This document shows, piece after piece, positions 25,670 to 33,817 of a DNA stretch of 61,502 bases. A program made the position numbers and the translations under genes. The DNA lies in NCBI GenBank assembly GCA_014859895.1, contig JACZKS010000181.1, positions 1 through 61,502 of the forward strand. The letters run 5' to 3'. Source of the stretch: Rhodospirillales bacterium (GTDB lineage Bacteria > Pseudomonadota > Alphaproteobacteria > Rhodospirillales > Shumkoniaceae). How positions within the stretch are numbered: the stretch's first letter is position 1; every line of letters begins with the position of its first letter. The notes beneath the pieces are model-generated. The model searched no databases. It worked only from the letters and a program-made list of their open reading frames with translations, and was not told the DNA's origin.

Positions 25670-26284
25670 ATGATTTCCGGCACCAGTTCCTCTTTCGATG
25701 GCTCGGCGGCTGCGCTGCTGGCCCAGCTTTTCCAACGCATGGACACCGACGGCGACGCCGCCGTTTCCAAGACCGAATTCCTGTCGGCGATGGACGGGGC
25801 GTCGAGCGCCTCGACGGCGGCGGCGGAAGTGTTCGCCGGCCTCGACACCGACGGCGACGGCATGTTGAGTCAATTGGAGTTCACGTCGGCCGTGCAGCGG
25901 ATCGACCCCGCCGACATGGCGGTGCTGCTGTCCGCCCAGGAGAATCGCTTCACGCCGCCGGGAGACCTGTTCGCGGAAATGGACGCCAACGGTGACGGCG
26001 CCATCGACGAAGAAGAGTTCCTGGCCGCCGCCGAGAAGGCGGGCAGCGACATCTCGGACGACCAGTTGAAAGAAGTGTTTACCGAGCTTGACGCCAACGG
26101 CGACGGGTCGGTCGACGAGGAGGAATTCATGGCGGCCGCGAGCGAGACCGCCCCGCCGCCCTCGGCCGGCGGCGCCTCGTCGGAAGAGGAGGACGAGGAT
26201 TACGATTCGCTGGATACCAACCAGGACGGCGTCGTTTCCCTGGCCGAACTCCTGGCGGCCGGCATCGGTACGGAGGAAGCCTGA
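25670..26284 (+). CDS. EF-hand calcium-binding protein with five hands
   Basis: A 204-residue acidic protein with five canonical EF-hand loops: DTDGDAAVSKTE (25-36), DTDGDGMLSQLE (59-70), DANGDGAIDEEE (105-116), DANGDGSVDEEE (141-152) and DTNQDGVVSLAE (182-193). All carry Asp/Asn at positions 1, 3 and 5 and Glu at 12, so calcium binding is expected. An acidic linker precedes the last hand. No signal peptide or lipobox is visible, so it is apparently cytoplasmic unless secreted by a leaderless route. GGGAGG lies upstream of the ATG at 25670. Monocistronic with its own terminator. It may be a calcium buffer or sensor; no partner is evident. Confidence 0.88.
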   Translation: MISGTSSSFDGSAAALLAQLFQRMDTDGDAAVSKTEFLSAMDGASSASTAAAEVFAGLDTDGDGMLSQLEFTSAVQRIDPADMAVLLSAQENRFTPPGDLFAEMDANGDGAIDEEEFLAAAEKAGSDISDDQLKEVFTELDANGDGSVDEEEFMAAASETAPPPSAGGASSEEEDEDYDSLDTNQDGVVSLAELLAAGIGTEEA

Positions 26285-26358
26285 GCGCCCAGGCGTCAGG
26301 CGTGACGGGCAGCTTCGGGCCCTTCCCGACACCGTCCATCCCGTTCGGGAATGGTCCG

Positions 26359-26403
26359 TCCGGCCGCGCCTCCACCCCCCGGTGGGCGCGGCCGGATTTT
26401 TTT
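26359..26403 (+). terminator. rho-independent terminator of the EF-hand gene
   Basis: A perfect 12-bp stem, TCCGGCCGCGCC (26359-26370) with GGCGCGGCCGGA (26385-26396), a 14-base loop, then seven T. It lies between convergent genes, just before the deaminase stop. Confidence 0.9.
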
Positions 26404-26415
26404 GCCGCTAAAGCG

Positions 26416-27432
26416 TCACCCCGCCGCGGCGTAGGCCTCGACCTCGGCGATACGCTTCCCCTTCGCCTCCGCGTCCAGCCAGGAGGCCACGAACGACGCC
26501 CGGGCCAGCCCGGCCAATTCGGCGCGACTCAGGTCGAAGGCCTTCTGCACCGCCCGGTAGTTGGCGTTCACGTAGCCGCCGAAATAGGCGGGATCGTCGG
26601 AATTGATGGTCACCAGCACACCGGCCGCCATCAGCTCGCGCAGCGGGTGGTGGGAAAGGTCGGGGGTGACCTTCAGGTATTGGTTAGACAGCGGGCAGAC
26701 GGTGAGCGGCACCTGCGAGCGGGCAAGGCGGGCCACCAGGGCGGCATCGTCGATCGAGCGCACCCCGTGGTCGATGCGCTGGGCGCCGAGATCGTCCAGC
26801 GCCGCCGCCACGTAGGCGGCCGGCCCTTCCTCGCCGGCGTGCGCCACCACCTTGAAACCAAGCGCGCGGGCGCGGGCGAAGACCTCGGCGAACTTGGCGG
26901 GCGGATTGCCGGCCTCGGCCGAATCCAGCCCGACGCCGGCGATGTGGCCGCGGAACGGCAGCGCCGCTTCGAGCGTCGCCATAGCGTCCCCGGCATCGAG
27001 ATCGCGCAGGAAGCAGAGGATGAGCCGCGAGGTGAGGCCCCGTACTTTCTCCGCCTCGGCCAGAGCCCCGGTGATGCCGTTGATGACGGCCGCCAGCGGC
27101 ACGTTCCGTTTGGTGTGGGTCTGCGGGTCGAAGAAGATCTCGGCGTGGCGCACGCCGTCGGCGGCGGCGCGGGCCAGATAGGCGCGGGTCAGATCGAAGA
27201 AGTCCTGCTCGGTTACCAGCACCTGCGCGGCCTGGTAATAGAGATTGAGGAAATCCTGGAGGTCGGTGAAGCGATAGGCGGCGCGCAACGCCTCGATGGA
27301 TGCGTAGGGCAGCTTGATGCGATTGCGTTCGGCCAAGGCGAAGACCATCTCGGGCTCCAGCGTGCCCTCGATGTGCAGATGAAGCTCGGCCTTCGGCAGG
27401 CCGTCGATGAAATGTTCGATGGTGCCTGACAC
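26416..27432 (-). CDS. adenine deaminase, Aah1-type (adenosine deaminase family)
   Basis: A 338-residue zinc amidohydrolase. Metal and catalytic motifs are HLHIEG near residue 18, HAGEEG near residue 197, VCPLSNQYL and NSDDPAYFGGY near residue 275. The SDDPAYFGGY form is characteristic of Aah1-type adenine deaminases rather than classic adenosine deaminases, so adenine to hypoxanthine is the likely reaction. It starts at a GTG (27432) with GGGAGAG 6 bases upstream. It is divergent from a hypoxanthine phosphoribosyltransferase gene 157 bases away, which fits an adenine-hypoxanthine-IMP salvage route. Adenosine as substrate is not excluded. Confidence 0.85.
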   Translation of the reverse strand: MSGTIEHFIDGLPKAELHLHIEGTLEPEMVFALAERNRIKLPYASIEALRAAYRFTDLQDFLNLYYQAAQVLVTEQDFFDLTRAYLARAAADGVRHAEIFFDPQTHTKRNVPLAAVINGITGALAEAEKVRGLTSRLILCFLRDLDAGDAMATLEAALPFRGHIAGVGLDSAEAGNPPAKFAEVFARARALGFKVVAHAGEEGPAAYVAAALDDLGAQRIDHGVRSIDDAALVARLARSQVPLTVCPLSNQYLKVTPDLSHHPLRELMAAGVLVTINSDDPAYFGGYVNANYRAVQKAFDLSRAELAGLARASFVASWLDAEAKGKRIAEVEAYAAAG

Positions 27433-27589
27433 GGTTCTCTCCCTTTTCGGCGGGAGCCGCGGTGCGGCAAATTCCGACAGCGGCTGGTCAAGCTCCTTTT
27501 CTTATGCCATTCAAGGGGCCGGGTCGAGGACCGGATTGCGCGATGGTCTTTCGGCCGGTGTCCAGGAAGGAAAGGAAGCAGGAGTGACC

Positions 27590-28138
27590 ATGCCCGACAT
27601 GCCCGTGTTGTTCGATGAAGCCGCGATTGCCCAACGGATCGACGATTTGGCCGCCGACATCGCCCGGCGTCTGCCCAAGGATTTTCTGATCGTCGGCCTG
27701 CTCAAGGGCAGCTTCGTCTTCGTCGCCGACCTGGTGCGGGCGCTGCATCGGCGGGGCATAGCGCCGCAGGTGGAGTTCATGCGGCTCAGCAGTTATGGCC
27801 TGGGCACGACCAGCGGAGGCGAGGTCCATCTGCTGGGCGACATTCCCGGCGACGTCTCCGGGCGCGCCGTCCTTCTGGTCGACGACATCGTCGATACCGG
27901 CCAGTCGCTGACCTACGCCATGGCGCTGCTCGACCAACGGGAGGTCGGGCGGATTTCCACCTGCGCGCTGATCGACAAGCCGAGCCGGCGGCGGGTCACG
28001 GTACGCCTTGATTTCAAGGGATTCACCATCGACGACGTGTTCATCGCCGGCTACGGCATCGACTACGCCGAGCGCTATCGCGAGCTGCCTCACATCGTGG
28101 CCGTAGAGCCACCCACCGCGGCGGGCGGGGAGGCATGA
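27590..28138 (+). CDS. hpt: hypoxanthine phosphoribosyltransferase
   Basis: A 182-residue type I phosphoribosyltransferase. The PRPP-binding motif is LLVDDIVDTGQSL near residue 103; VGLLKGSFVFVADLVRAL near residue 35 and EFMRLSSYG are the loops of Hpt proteins; FIAGYGIDYAERYRELPHI is the C-terminal purine-binding part. Converts hypoxanthine or guanine plus PRPP to IMP or GMP. The ATG at 27590 has GGAG 5 bases upstream. The stop codon lies inside the first possible start of the next gene (ATGA at 28135-28138), so the two are coupled although the downstream product is a sugar isomerase-like protein. Confidence 0.93.
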   Translation: MPDMPVLFDEAAIAQRIDDLAADIARRLPKDFLIVGLLKGSFVFVADLVRALHRRGIAPQVEFMRLSSYGLGTTSGGEVHLLGDIPGDVSGRAVLLVDDIVDTGQSLTYAMALLDQREVGRISTCALIDKPSRRRVTVRLDFKGFTIDDVFIAGYGIDYAERYRELPHIVAVEPPTAAGGEA

Positions 28139-28140
28139 TC

Positions 28141-29028
28141 ATGGCCACCAATCCGCTCGGTACCCATGTGCAGGTGTGGGAAGGCGGCTGGACGCCCGAC
28201 GCGGTGCGCCGCGCCGCCGCCGGAGCCGCCGCCGCCGGCTACGCTTTCCTGGAATTGCCGGTGCGCGCGCCCGAGACGGTGGACGCCGACGCCATCGCCC
28301 GCATTCTCGCCGCCGCCGGACTCACCTGTACGGCATCGTTCATCCACACTCCGGCCACCGACATCGCCGGCGACGATGCCGACGCCGCAGCCAAGGGCGA
28401 GGCGCTGATGATCGAGGCGCTGGCCAAGGCGCGCGACCTCGGTTCGACCCGCCTGGTCGGCGGCTGGCACTCCTCGCTTGCCAAGCACGACCGGCCGCGC
28501 AGCGCCGCCGGCCGGCAGCGTGCGGTCGACATCCTGGCCCGCGTCGCCGGCCGAGCCAGGGACATGGGACTGATCATGTGCTGCGAGGCGCTCAACCGTT
28601 ACGAGAACAACCTCATCAACACCGCAGCCCAGGCGCTGGACCTGATTGAGCAGATCGGGGCGGACAACATCGCCGTCCACCTCGACACCTTCCACATGAA
28701 CATCGAGGAGGCCGACCCGGCGGCGGCCATTCGCGCCTGTGGGCGGCACTTGGGCTATCTGCACGTGGCGGAAAACGACCGCGGCTATCTCGGTACCGGC
28801 AGCATTGATTTCGGCGCCATCTTCCGGGCCATGGCCGATGTCGGCTACGAGGGGCCGATCGCGCTCGAGGTGTTTTCCTCGGCGGTGGTCAACCCCGAGC
28901 ATTCGGCGCGCCTAGCCATCTGGCGCGAGACGTGGTCCGACAGCGCCGACATGGCCGGCCACGCCCACGCCTTCCTCACCAGTCAGCTGGAAACGGCGGC
29001 GCGCCGGGTGCGCGAAAACGCGTCCTAG
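28141..29028 (+). CDS. sugar phosphate isomerase/epimerase (TIM barrel, xylose-isomerase-like)
   Basis: A 295-residue TIM-barrel protein of the AP-endonuclease-2/ketose 3-epimerase group. The metal-binding acidic and histidine residues are visible in CCEALNRYENNLINT near residue 155, HLDTFHMNIEEAD near residue 187, YLHVAENDRGYLGTG and PIALEVFSS near residue 245, matching the Glu-Asp-His-Glu set of D-tagatose/D-psicose 3-epimerases. GGGGAGG lies 7 bases before the ATG at 28141; an ATG at 28135 is also possible. The substrate is unknown. It overlaps a DUF2934 gene tail to tail: both stops share CTAG at 29025-29028. Confidence 0.85.
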   Translation: MATNPLGTHVQVWEGGWTPDAVRRAAAGAAAAGYAFLELPVRAPETVDADAIARILAAAGLTCTASFIHTPATDIAGDDADAAAKGEALMIEALAKARDLGSTRLVGGWHSSLAKHDRPRSAAGRQRAVDILARVAGRARDMGLIMCCEALNRYENNLINTAAQALDLIEQIGADNIAVHLDTFHMNIEEADPAAAIRACGRHLGYLHVAENDRGYLGTGSIDFGAIFRAMADVGYEGPIALEVFSSAVVNPEHSARLAIWRETWSDSADMAGHAHAFLTSQLETAARRVRENAS

Positions 29029-29231
29029 TGTTTCTTGGGCGGGTTGCGCTTGGAGGCCGCCTTCTTGGCCGCCTCCGCCTTCGTCGCCGAAGCGGCGCCC
29101 GCCAACTCGGCTTCGGCGCGCAGCCAGTGATCGAAGTCCTTGCCCGCCGGTTTGCCCTCGGCTTCCCATATGTGGTACGCGCGCAAACCGATTTCGGCTT
29201 CGCTAAGGGTCAGCTTAGTACTCTTGGCCAT
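29025..29231 (-). CDS. DUF2934 domain small protein
   Basis: A 68-residue protein containing the DUF2934 pattern IGLRAYHIWEAEGKPAGKDF followed by DHWLRAEAEL, then a Lys/Ala-rich basic tail (ATKAEAAKKAASKRNPPKKH). TAGGAG lies 8 bases before the ATG at 29231; another in-frame ATG at 29237 sits too close to it. DUF2934 proteins are common in alphaproteobacteria and lack an assigned role; the basic tail suggests nucleic-acid contact. Convergent with the isomerase gene. Confidence 0.82.
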   Translation of the reverse strand: MAKSTKLTLSEAEIGLRAYHIWEAEGKPAGKDFDHWLRAEAELAGAASATKAEAAKKAASKRNPPKKH

Positions 29232-29413
29232 GGCCATATCTCCTAAAAAAAGGCCCTGTTGGGACGAGCTCCGCCACCCCGCCGTCGGGATCGGACGCGC
29301 GGAGTGGATCGTCTTATGAGATAGTACCGCTTCCTCGCGGTTGCATCCCCGGAATCGAATGGTCAGGATGAGCGGACCGGGAAATCGGCGAACCGCGAGA
29401 AAAGGCATCGGCG

Positions 29414-30232
29414 ATGGATGAAGTCAGGGTGTGCCTGGCCGGGGCGACCGGCCAGATCGGGCGGCGGCTGGTGCCGGCCATCCTCGAGGCGGCGGATCTC
29501 AAGCTGGTCTCGGCGGTGGCAAGGCGGGCGGCGGGGAGCGACCTTGGCTTGGTCCTCGGCGGCGCCTCCCTGGGCATCACCCTCCAGGCGGACGTCGCAG
29601 GAGCGCTGGCCCACACCCCGGCCGACGTGCTGATCGATTACACCCATCCGACAGCGGTACGTGCCCACGTGCGGGCGGCGCTCGCCGGCGGCGTCGCGGT
29701 GGTGGTCGGCACCTCGGGGCTCAAGGCCGACGACTTTCCCGAAATCGCCGCCCAGGCGACGGCGGCCGGCGTCGGCGTCGCCACCGGCAACTTCTCGCTC
29801 ACCGCAGCGCTGCTCCAGCACCTGGCCAAAATCGCCGCCCGCCACGTGCCGGAGTGGGAGATCGTCGAGTACAACAAGGCCGCCAAGCCCGACGTGCCGA
29901 GCGGCACCGCAGGCGAACTGGCCGAAATGCTGGGCGCCGTCCGCCGGCCGCAGCCGGCGGTGGCCGATACCCATCCCATCGGTCCCCACGACGAGGCGCG
30001 CGGCGCCGACGTCGCCGGAACCCGCGTGCATTCGGTGCGGCTCTCCGGATTCGCCTCGGCTTGCGAGGTCATCTTCGGGATGCCGGGCGAACGCCTGAGC
30101 CTGCGCCAGGACTGCGCCGAAAGCGCCGAGCCGTTCGTGTTCGGAACCCTGTTTGCGGCCCGGCGGGTGGTGATCCAACCCGGACTGCACCGCGGCCTGG
30201 ATTCCCTGTTGTTCGGGCCTGTGGAGACCTGA
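29414..30232 (+). CDS. DapB-like dihydrodipicolinate reductase homologue lacking the catalytic His pair
   Basis: A 272-residue NAD(P)-dependent protein with the DapB fold: [10 protein letters not shown] at residues 9-18, [57 protein letters not shown] and [19 protein letters not shown]. In functional DapB the segment reads E-x-H-H-x-x-K-x-D-x-P-S-G-T; here the two histidines are Asn and Lys while the Lys, Asp and PSGT remain. It may therefore be a paralogue acting on another cyclic imine or ketoacid instead of the lysine-pathway enzyme. It is followed after 83 bases by an aldo/keto reductase on the same strand and divergent from DUF2934. Whether this genome has another dapB cannot be seen here. 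Confidence 0.78.
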   Translation: MDEVRVCLAGATGQIGRRLVPAILEAADLKLVSAVARRAAGSDLGLVLGGASLGITLQADVAGALAHTPADVLIDYTHPTAVRAHVRAALAGGVAVVVGTSGLKADDFPEIAAQATAAGVGVATGNFSLTAALLQHLAKIAARHVPEWEIVEYNKAAKPDVPSGTAGELAEMLGAVRRPQPAVADTHPIGPHDEARGADVAGTRVHSVRLSGFASACEVIFGMPGERLSLRQDCAESAEPFVFGTLFAARRVVIQPGLHRGLDSLLFGPVET

Positions 30233-30315
30233 AACCGGACACCGTGGTGGTGCGGAATGCCCCGCGGACACCTATCTATGATGCCAAAGCCGGAACCTTG
30301 GAACAGGAGGCTGTC

Positions 30316-31182
30316 ATGACAATCCGGACGCGCGCTTTCGGGTCCACAGGGCACATGAGTTCGGAAGTGATCTTCGGGGGGGCGGCCTTGGGGTCGGAAA
30401 GCCAAGGCACCGCCGATAAGGTACTCGACCTGCTGCTGGAACACGGCATCAACCACATCGACACCGCGCCCAGCTACGGCGACTCCGAGTTGCGTATTGG
30501 GCCGTGGATGGCCCGTCACCGCAAAAATTTCTTTCTCGCCACCAAAACCGGCGAGCGCAATTACGCCGGCGCGCGCGTCGATATCCATCGTTCTCTCGAG
30601 CGCCTGCAAACCGATCATGTGGATCTCTTGCAGCTCCACTCCCTCACCCACCCTGACGAGTGGGAACAGGCGCTCTCGCCGGGCGGCGCGCTGGAGGCCG
30701 CCATCGAGGCCCGCGAACAGGGGCTGGTCCGCTTCATCGGCGTGACCGGCCATGGCTGGACGGTGGCGGCGATGCATCGTCGGGCGCTCGAACGCTTCGC
30801 TTTCGATTCGGTGCTGATGCCGTGGAACTGGTTTGCCGCCAACCACCCCACCTATGCCCGCGACTTCGAAGAGACGGCGGCGCTGTGCGCAGAGCGGGGC
30901 GTCGCCGTGCAGACCATCAAGTCTTGCGCGCGGGGCGCCTGGGCCGCCGGCGCATCGAAGACCCGCACCACGTGGTACCAGCCTCTCGACCAGGAAGCCG
31001 ACATCCGCACCGCCGTCGCCTGGGTGCTGGGCCGGCCCGGCATCTTCCTGGTCTCCACCGGCGATACGCATGTCCTGCCCATGATCCTCAAGGCGGCGGC
31101 GGAACGGCCGCCGGTCCCCGACGCTGCGGCCATGGAGGCCTTCAGCGCCAACGCCGGCCTGGCGTCGATCTTCGGGCTGTAG
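30316..31182 (+). CDS. aldo/keto reductase
   Basis: A 288-residue AKR-superfamily oxidoreductase. The catalytic Asp and Tyr are visible in [16 protein letters not shown] near residue 40, Lys in [11 protein letters not shown] near residue 73, and the His region in [16 protein letters not shown]. Later, [11 protein letters not shown] and [14 protein letters not shown] match the family. AGGAGG lies 5 bases before the ATG. It is probably transcribed with the DapB-like gene. The substrate is unknown; it resembles short AKRs annotated as predicted aldo/keto reductases instead of a defined dehydrogenase. Confidence 0.88.
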   Translation: MTIRTRAFGSTGHMSSEVIFGGAALGSESQGTADKVLDLLLEHGINHIDTAPSYGDSELRIGPWMARHRKNFFLATKTGERNYAGARVDIHRSLERLQTDHVDLLQLHSLTHPDEWEQALSPGGALEAAIEAREQGLVRFIGVTGHGWTVAAMHRRALERFAFDSVLMPWNWFAANHPTYARDFEETAALCAERGVAVQTIKSCARGAWAAGASKTRTTWYQPLDQEADIRTAVAWVLGRPGIFLVSTGDTHVLPMILKAAAERPPVPDAAAMEAFSANAGLASIFGL

Positions 31183-31801
31183 ACGGCCGCCCTCCCGGGC
31201 GTCTCTTTCTCCTCGTCCGGTGATGGAACGTTCCTTCCATCACAGTCCGGTGGACGAACCGCACGCCATCGGGACCACTGTCAAATCTGCCACTCCGTCA
31301 CTCCTGCCAGTTATTGCGCCCCCGCCAAAATCACAATTGATAATCATCCGCAATACCCGAGCGAAAGACCGGGAAGCGGTGGGAAGGCAATCAGGGAAGT
31401 GCGCTCGGGGGGCATTTTATGTGGATCTTCATGAGTTTAGGCGTTGGCTTGCGTGACGCCCCGGTGGGCGTCGGGTCCTCGGCTGCCGTGTATTCCATGG
31501 CCGGGGGTGCGCCCCTGCAGTTGGCCCACCAACGCGACGATGGGCCGCATCAGGCTCCGCAGCCACACCGCGAAGCCCCGCCGCCACGGTGGACGGGTCC
31601 GATAATCGACCTCGCCGCGGAACCGGCACCGATCCAGCGCGGACAGCTGATCGATATCCTCGTCTAGGCGGCCTTCAGTTGCCCCTTCATCTGGCTGAAA
31701 CTCCCACGGACCCATCGACCGGAGGCACGGTTGACAGCCTTCCCGCCTTGGGCGACCCTGGGCGCGGAAGTTGGCCTTGAGTCTCGTCGCGGTGGCGGGG
31801 G
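31183..31801. other. 619-base region without a convincing gene
   Basis: It begins with a perfect 9-bp hairpin, GTGATGGAA (31220-31228) and TTCCATCAC (31235-31243), flanked on both sides by GTCCGG, 38 bases after the aldo/keto reductase stop; it lacks a T tract. The stretch 31255-31420 is relatively AT-rich and could hold the promoter of the downstream regulator gene. A minus-strand open frame at 31437-31715 (92 codons, no ribosome-binding site) is not convincing. Confidence 0.5.
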
Positions 31802-31813
31802 GTGTTTCCGGCC

Positions 31814-32623
31814 ATGCAGGTAACTCTTCTCTCGCAGGTCATCCAGGCTGACAGCCTGGAGGCGGCCTGGAATGCCGTCGTCGACCTGGCCCGCCACGTC
31901 GGCGTCGCCGCCATCGTCAAGACGAGATACCGGATGGCCGGGCCGAAAGAGGCCGACGGCGGGGCCAAGCTGGAACTGGCGCGGCTTTATCTCGATCCCG
32001 ATCTGGCGTCGCGGTGCGCCGTCCCCGGGGCGTCCGCGTCCGCGTCTTCCCCGCCTCCGGCCGTCCTTTGGCAGGTGGCGCCGGCGGCCGGCGAGGTGGT
32101 GGCGCCTCCCCGCGATACCGATGGGCTGCCGGTGACGGTGCGGGATTCCGCCGACGGCGGCGACCCCTTCGTCGAGCGGTTCACCCGCACGTTGCGGGAT
32201 CACCACGGCATCCGCTTTAAGGCCATCCTGTCCGTGCCGGGCAGCCCGTCCACGGCGGACATCGTCGCCGAATTTCTCAATTTCTTCGCCCCCGAACCGC
32301 TGAGCCCCGACGTCGTCTCGCTGCTGGGCAGCGTCGCCGGCGCCTATGCCGGACGGGTCGCGGTCCTGGCGTCGCACGAAGAGAACGGCCGGGCCGTCAC
32401 GCTCCGCCCGCAGGAAATCGAATGCATCCGCTGGGCGGTCGCCGGAAAATCCATCCAGGATATCGCCGACATCACCGGACTTTCCTACCGCAGCGTCCGC
32501 TATCAGATCGACCAGGCGCGCGAACGGTACGGGTATGCCAGCAATCTCCAGGCGTATGTCCGCGCCTCCATCGATTACGGTCTCGACCCGATGATTTCTC
32601 CGCCGCCCGAAAGGCGGGATTGA
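31814..32623 (+). CDS. LuxR-type HTH transcriptional regulator 1
   Basis: A 269-residue protein. The N-terminal about 180 residues form an unrecognised, possibly ligand-binding or GAF/autoinducer-domain-like region. The C-terminal GerE/LuxR helix-turn-helix spans about residues 197-260: LRPQEIECIRWAVAGKSIQD, GLSYRSVRYQID and RYGYASN. The ATG at 31814 is preferred, with a G-rich site 10 bases upstream; a GTG at 31802 is an alternative. It is followed after 89 bases by a paralogue with a closely similar HTH. The target genes are unknown. Confidence 0.85.
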   Translation: MQVTLLSQVIQADSLEAAWNAVVDLARHVGVAAIVKTRYRMAGPKEADGGAKLELARLYLDPDLASRCAVPGASASASSPPPAVLWQVAPAAGEVVAPPRDTDGLPVTVRDSADGGDPFVERFTRTLRDHHGIRFKAILSVPGSPSTADIVAEFLNFFAPEPLSPDVVSLLGSVAGAYAGRVAVLASHEENGRAVTLRPQEIECIRWAVAGKSIQDIADITGLSYRSVRYQIDQARERYGYASNLQAYVRASIDYGLDPMISPPPERRD

Positions 32624-32712
32624 GGGGGCCGGCGGGTTTTTTGATCACGATTGTGGCATTTCTGCCAGTAAGGGCTCGCCGCCGGGGCGCCGATGGTGTA
32701 GAATGATTATGT

Positions 32713-33768
32713 TTGGATGACGCGGTTTCCCTTGCAGGTGCGCTGTTTCCGGTGATCGAGTCCGCAATAAAGACACGAATCTACGACCGCTTCATGCGGA
32801 CGAACGCTCCCGGCGCCCTGTTTCAGACATGGGCCGACGTCGGGATGCGGCTCGGACTGCTGGCCATCGGATCGGTCGTCGTGAACGGAACCGGTTCCCC
32901 TGCATCCCAGGCGGAGCCGGCGGATGGCTCGTGGCTCGATATCGCGCCCCATCTGCCGCCGGCCACGGTTACGGCCATCAAGACCTTCGTTGAAAGCGTC
33001 GCCGCGGCCGGGTCGGACTTGGCCGGGTCGGGTAACCCCTTCAGGATGTCGCGCCACGACAAGGCCGGAAACGGCCGTAACGGCTGCGCCGGCATTTTCG
33101 ACGCGGACGGCGGCAATGGGATCAACGATCTGCTCGTCATCCCCCGGTTGGCGGCCGGAAGCTCCGCTCCGGACCGCGCCCTGATCTTCCTGTCGGGGGT
33201 CATTCTCGACGCGGACGACATCCGCTTCCTCCATACGTCGGCCGGTCTCTATTTCACCCAGCAGGCCCTGTGGGAGGCCGGACGGCGCTTTGAGCCCGCC
33301 GTCGCGCTCAAGTCACGCGAGATCGAGTGCATCGGCTGGGCGGTGACCGGCCGCACGCTCTCGGAAATCGCCGCCGTCATGGGGCTTTCCTATCGCACCG
33401 TGCGCTTCCACCTCGATTCGGCGCGCGCGCGTTACGGCTTCTCCACCAACCAGCAGCTTTTCGTGCAGGCCGCCAAGGATTACGGCCTCGATCCCGACGG
33501 TACGCCGCAGGCGCCCCGGCAGGAGCGCCCGGTCGTCGAGGTTCCGCAGTTCCGCCGCATGCAGCCCCTGTGGGAGGATCGGCGCGGCGCCTTCGACCGC
33601 CGGGCCGGCGATCGCCGCCAAGCCGCCGTCACGCCGCTGCCCTTCCCCGACCGCCGGGTCAATGACGACCGCCGGGCCGTTGACGAACGCCGAGCCGTTG
33701 CCGAGCAGGCGCAACAGTCCGCCGATGCCATATTGACCCCGGAAGAAATTCGCGCCCTTCTGAACTGA
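32713..33768 (+). CDS. LuxR-type HTH regulator 2 with FliM-like C-terminal tail
   Basis: A 351-residue paralogue of the preceding regulator; the two HTH domains share about 35 of 63 aligned residues (for example EIECI-WAV-G, GLSYR-VR, DYGLDP). It differs in a C-terminal extension of about 90 residues: a Arg/Asp-rich segment with repeated DRR units (RRAGDRRQ, DRRVNDDRRAVDERRAV) and a final ADAILTPEEIRALLN. The end resembles the ILSQDEIDALL motif at the N terminus of FliM. The ribosome-binding site is weak; a start at 32794 is possible. It is convergent with the UxaA-family gene. Confidence 0.82.
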   Translation: MDDAVSLAGALFPVIESAIKTRIYDRFMRTNAPGALFQTWADVGMRLGLLAIGSVVVNGTGSPASQAEPADGSWLDIAPHLPPATVTAIKTFVESVAAAGSDLAGSGNPFRMSRHDKAGNGRNGCAGIFDADGGNGINDLLVIPRLAAGSSAPDRALIFLSGVILDADDIRFLHTSAGLYFTQQALWEAGRRFEPAVALKSREIECIGWAVTGRTLSEIAAVMGLSYRTVRFHLDSARARYGFSTNQQLFVQAAKDYGLDPDGTPQAPRQERPVVEVPQFRRMQPLWEDRRGAFDRRAGDRRQAAVTPLPFPDRRVNDDRRAVDERRAVAEQAQQSADAILTPEEIRALLN

Positions 33769-33817
33769 AAGAGGTTCAAGCGCCGGCCGCCGGAAAGATG
33801 CCGTCGGGCTGGGCGCC

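Noticed and set aside
31437-31715. Minus-strand 92-codon frame in the 619-base gap
   Set aside because: No ribosome-binding site, no domain and competing frames on the other strand; kept only as a note in the gap entry.
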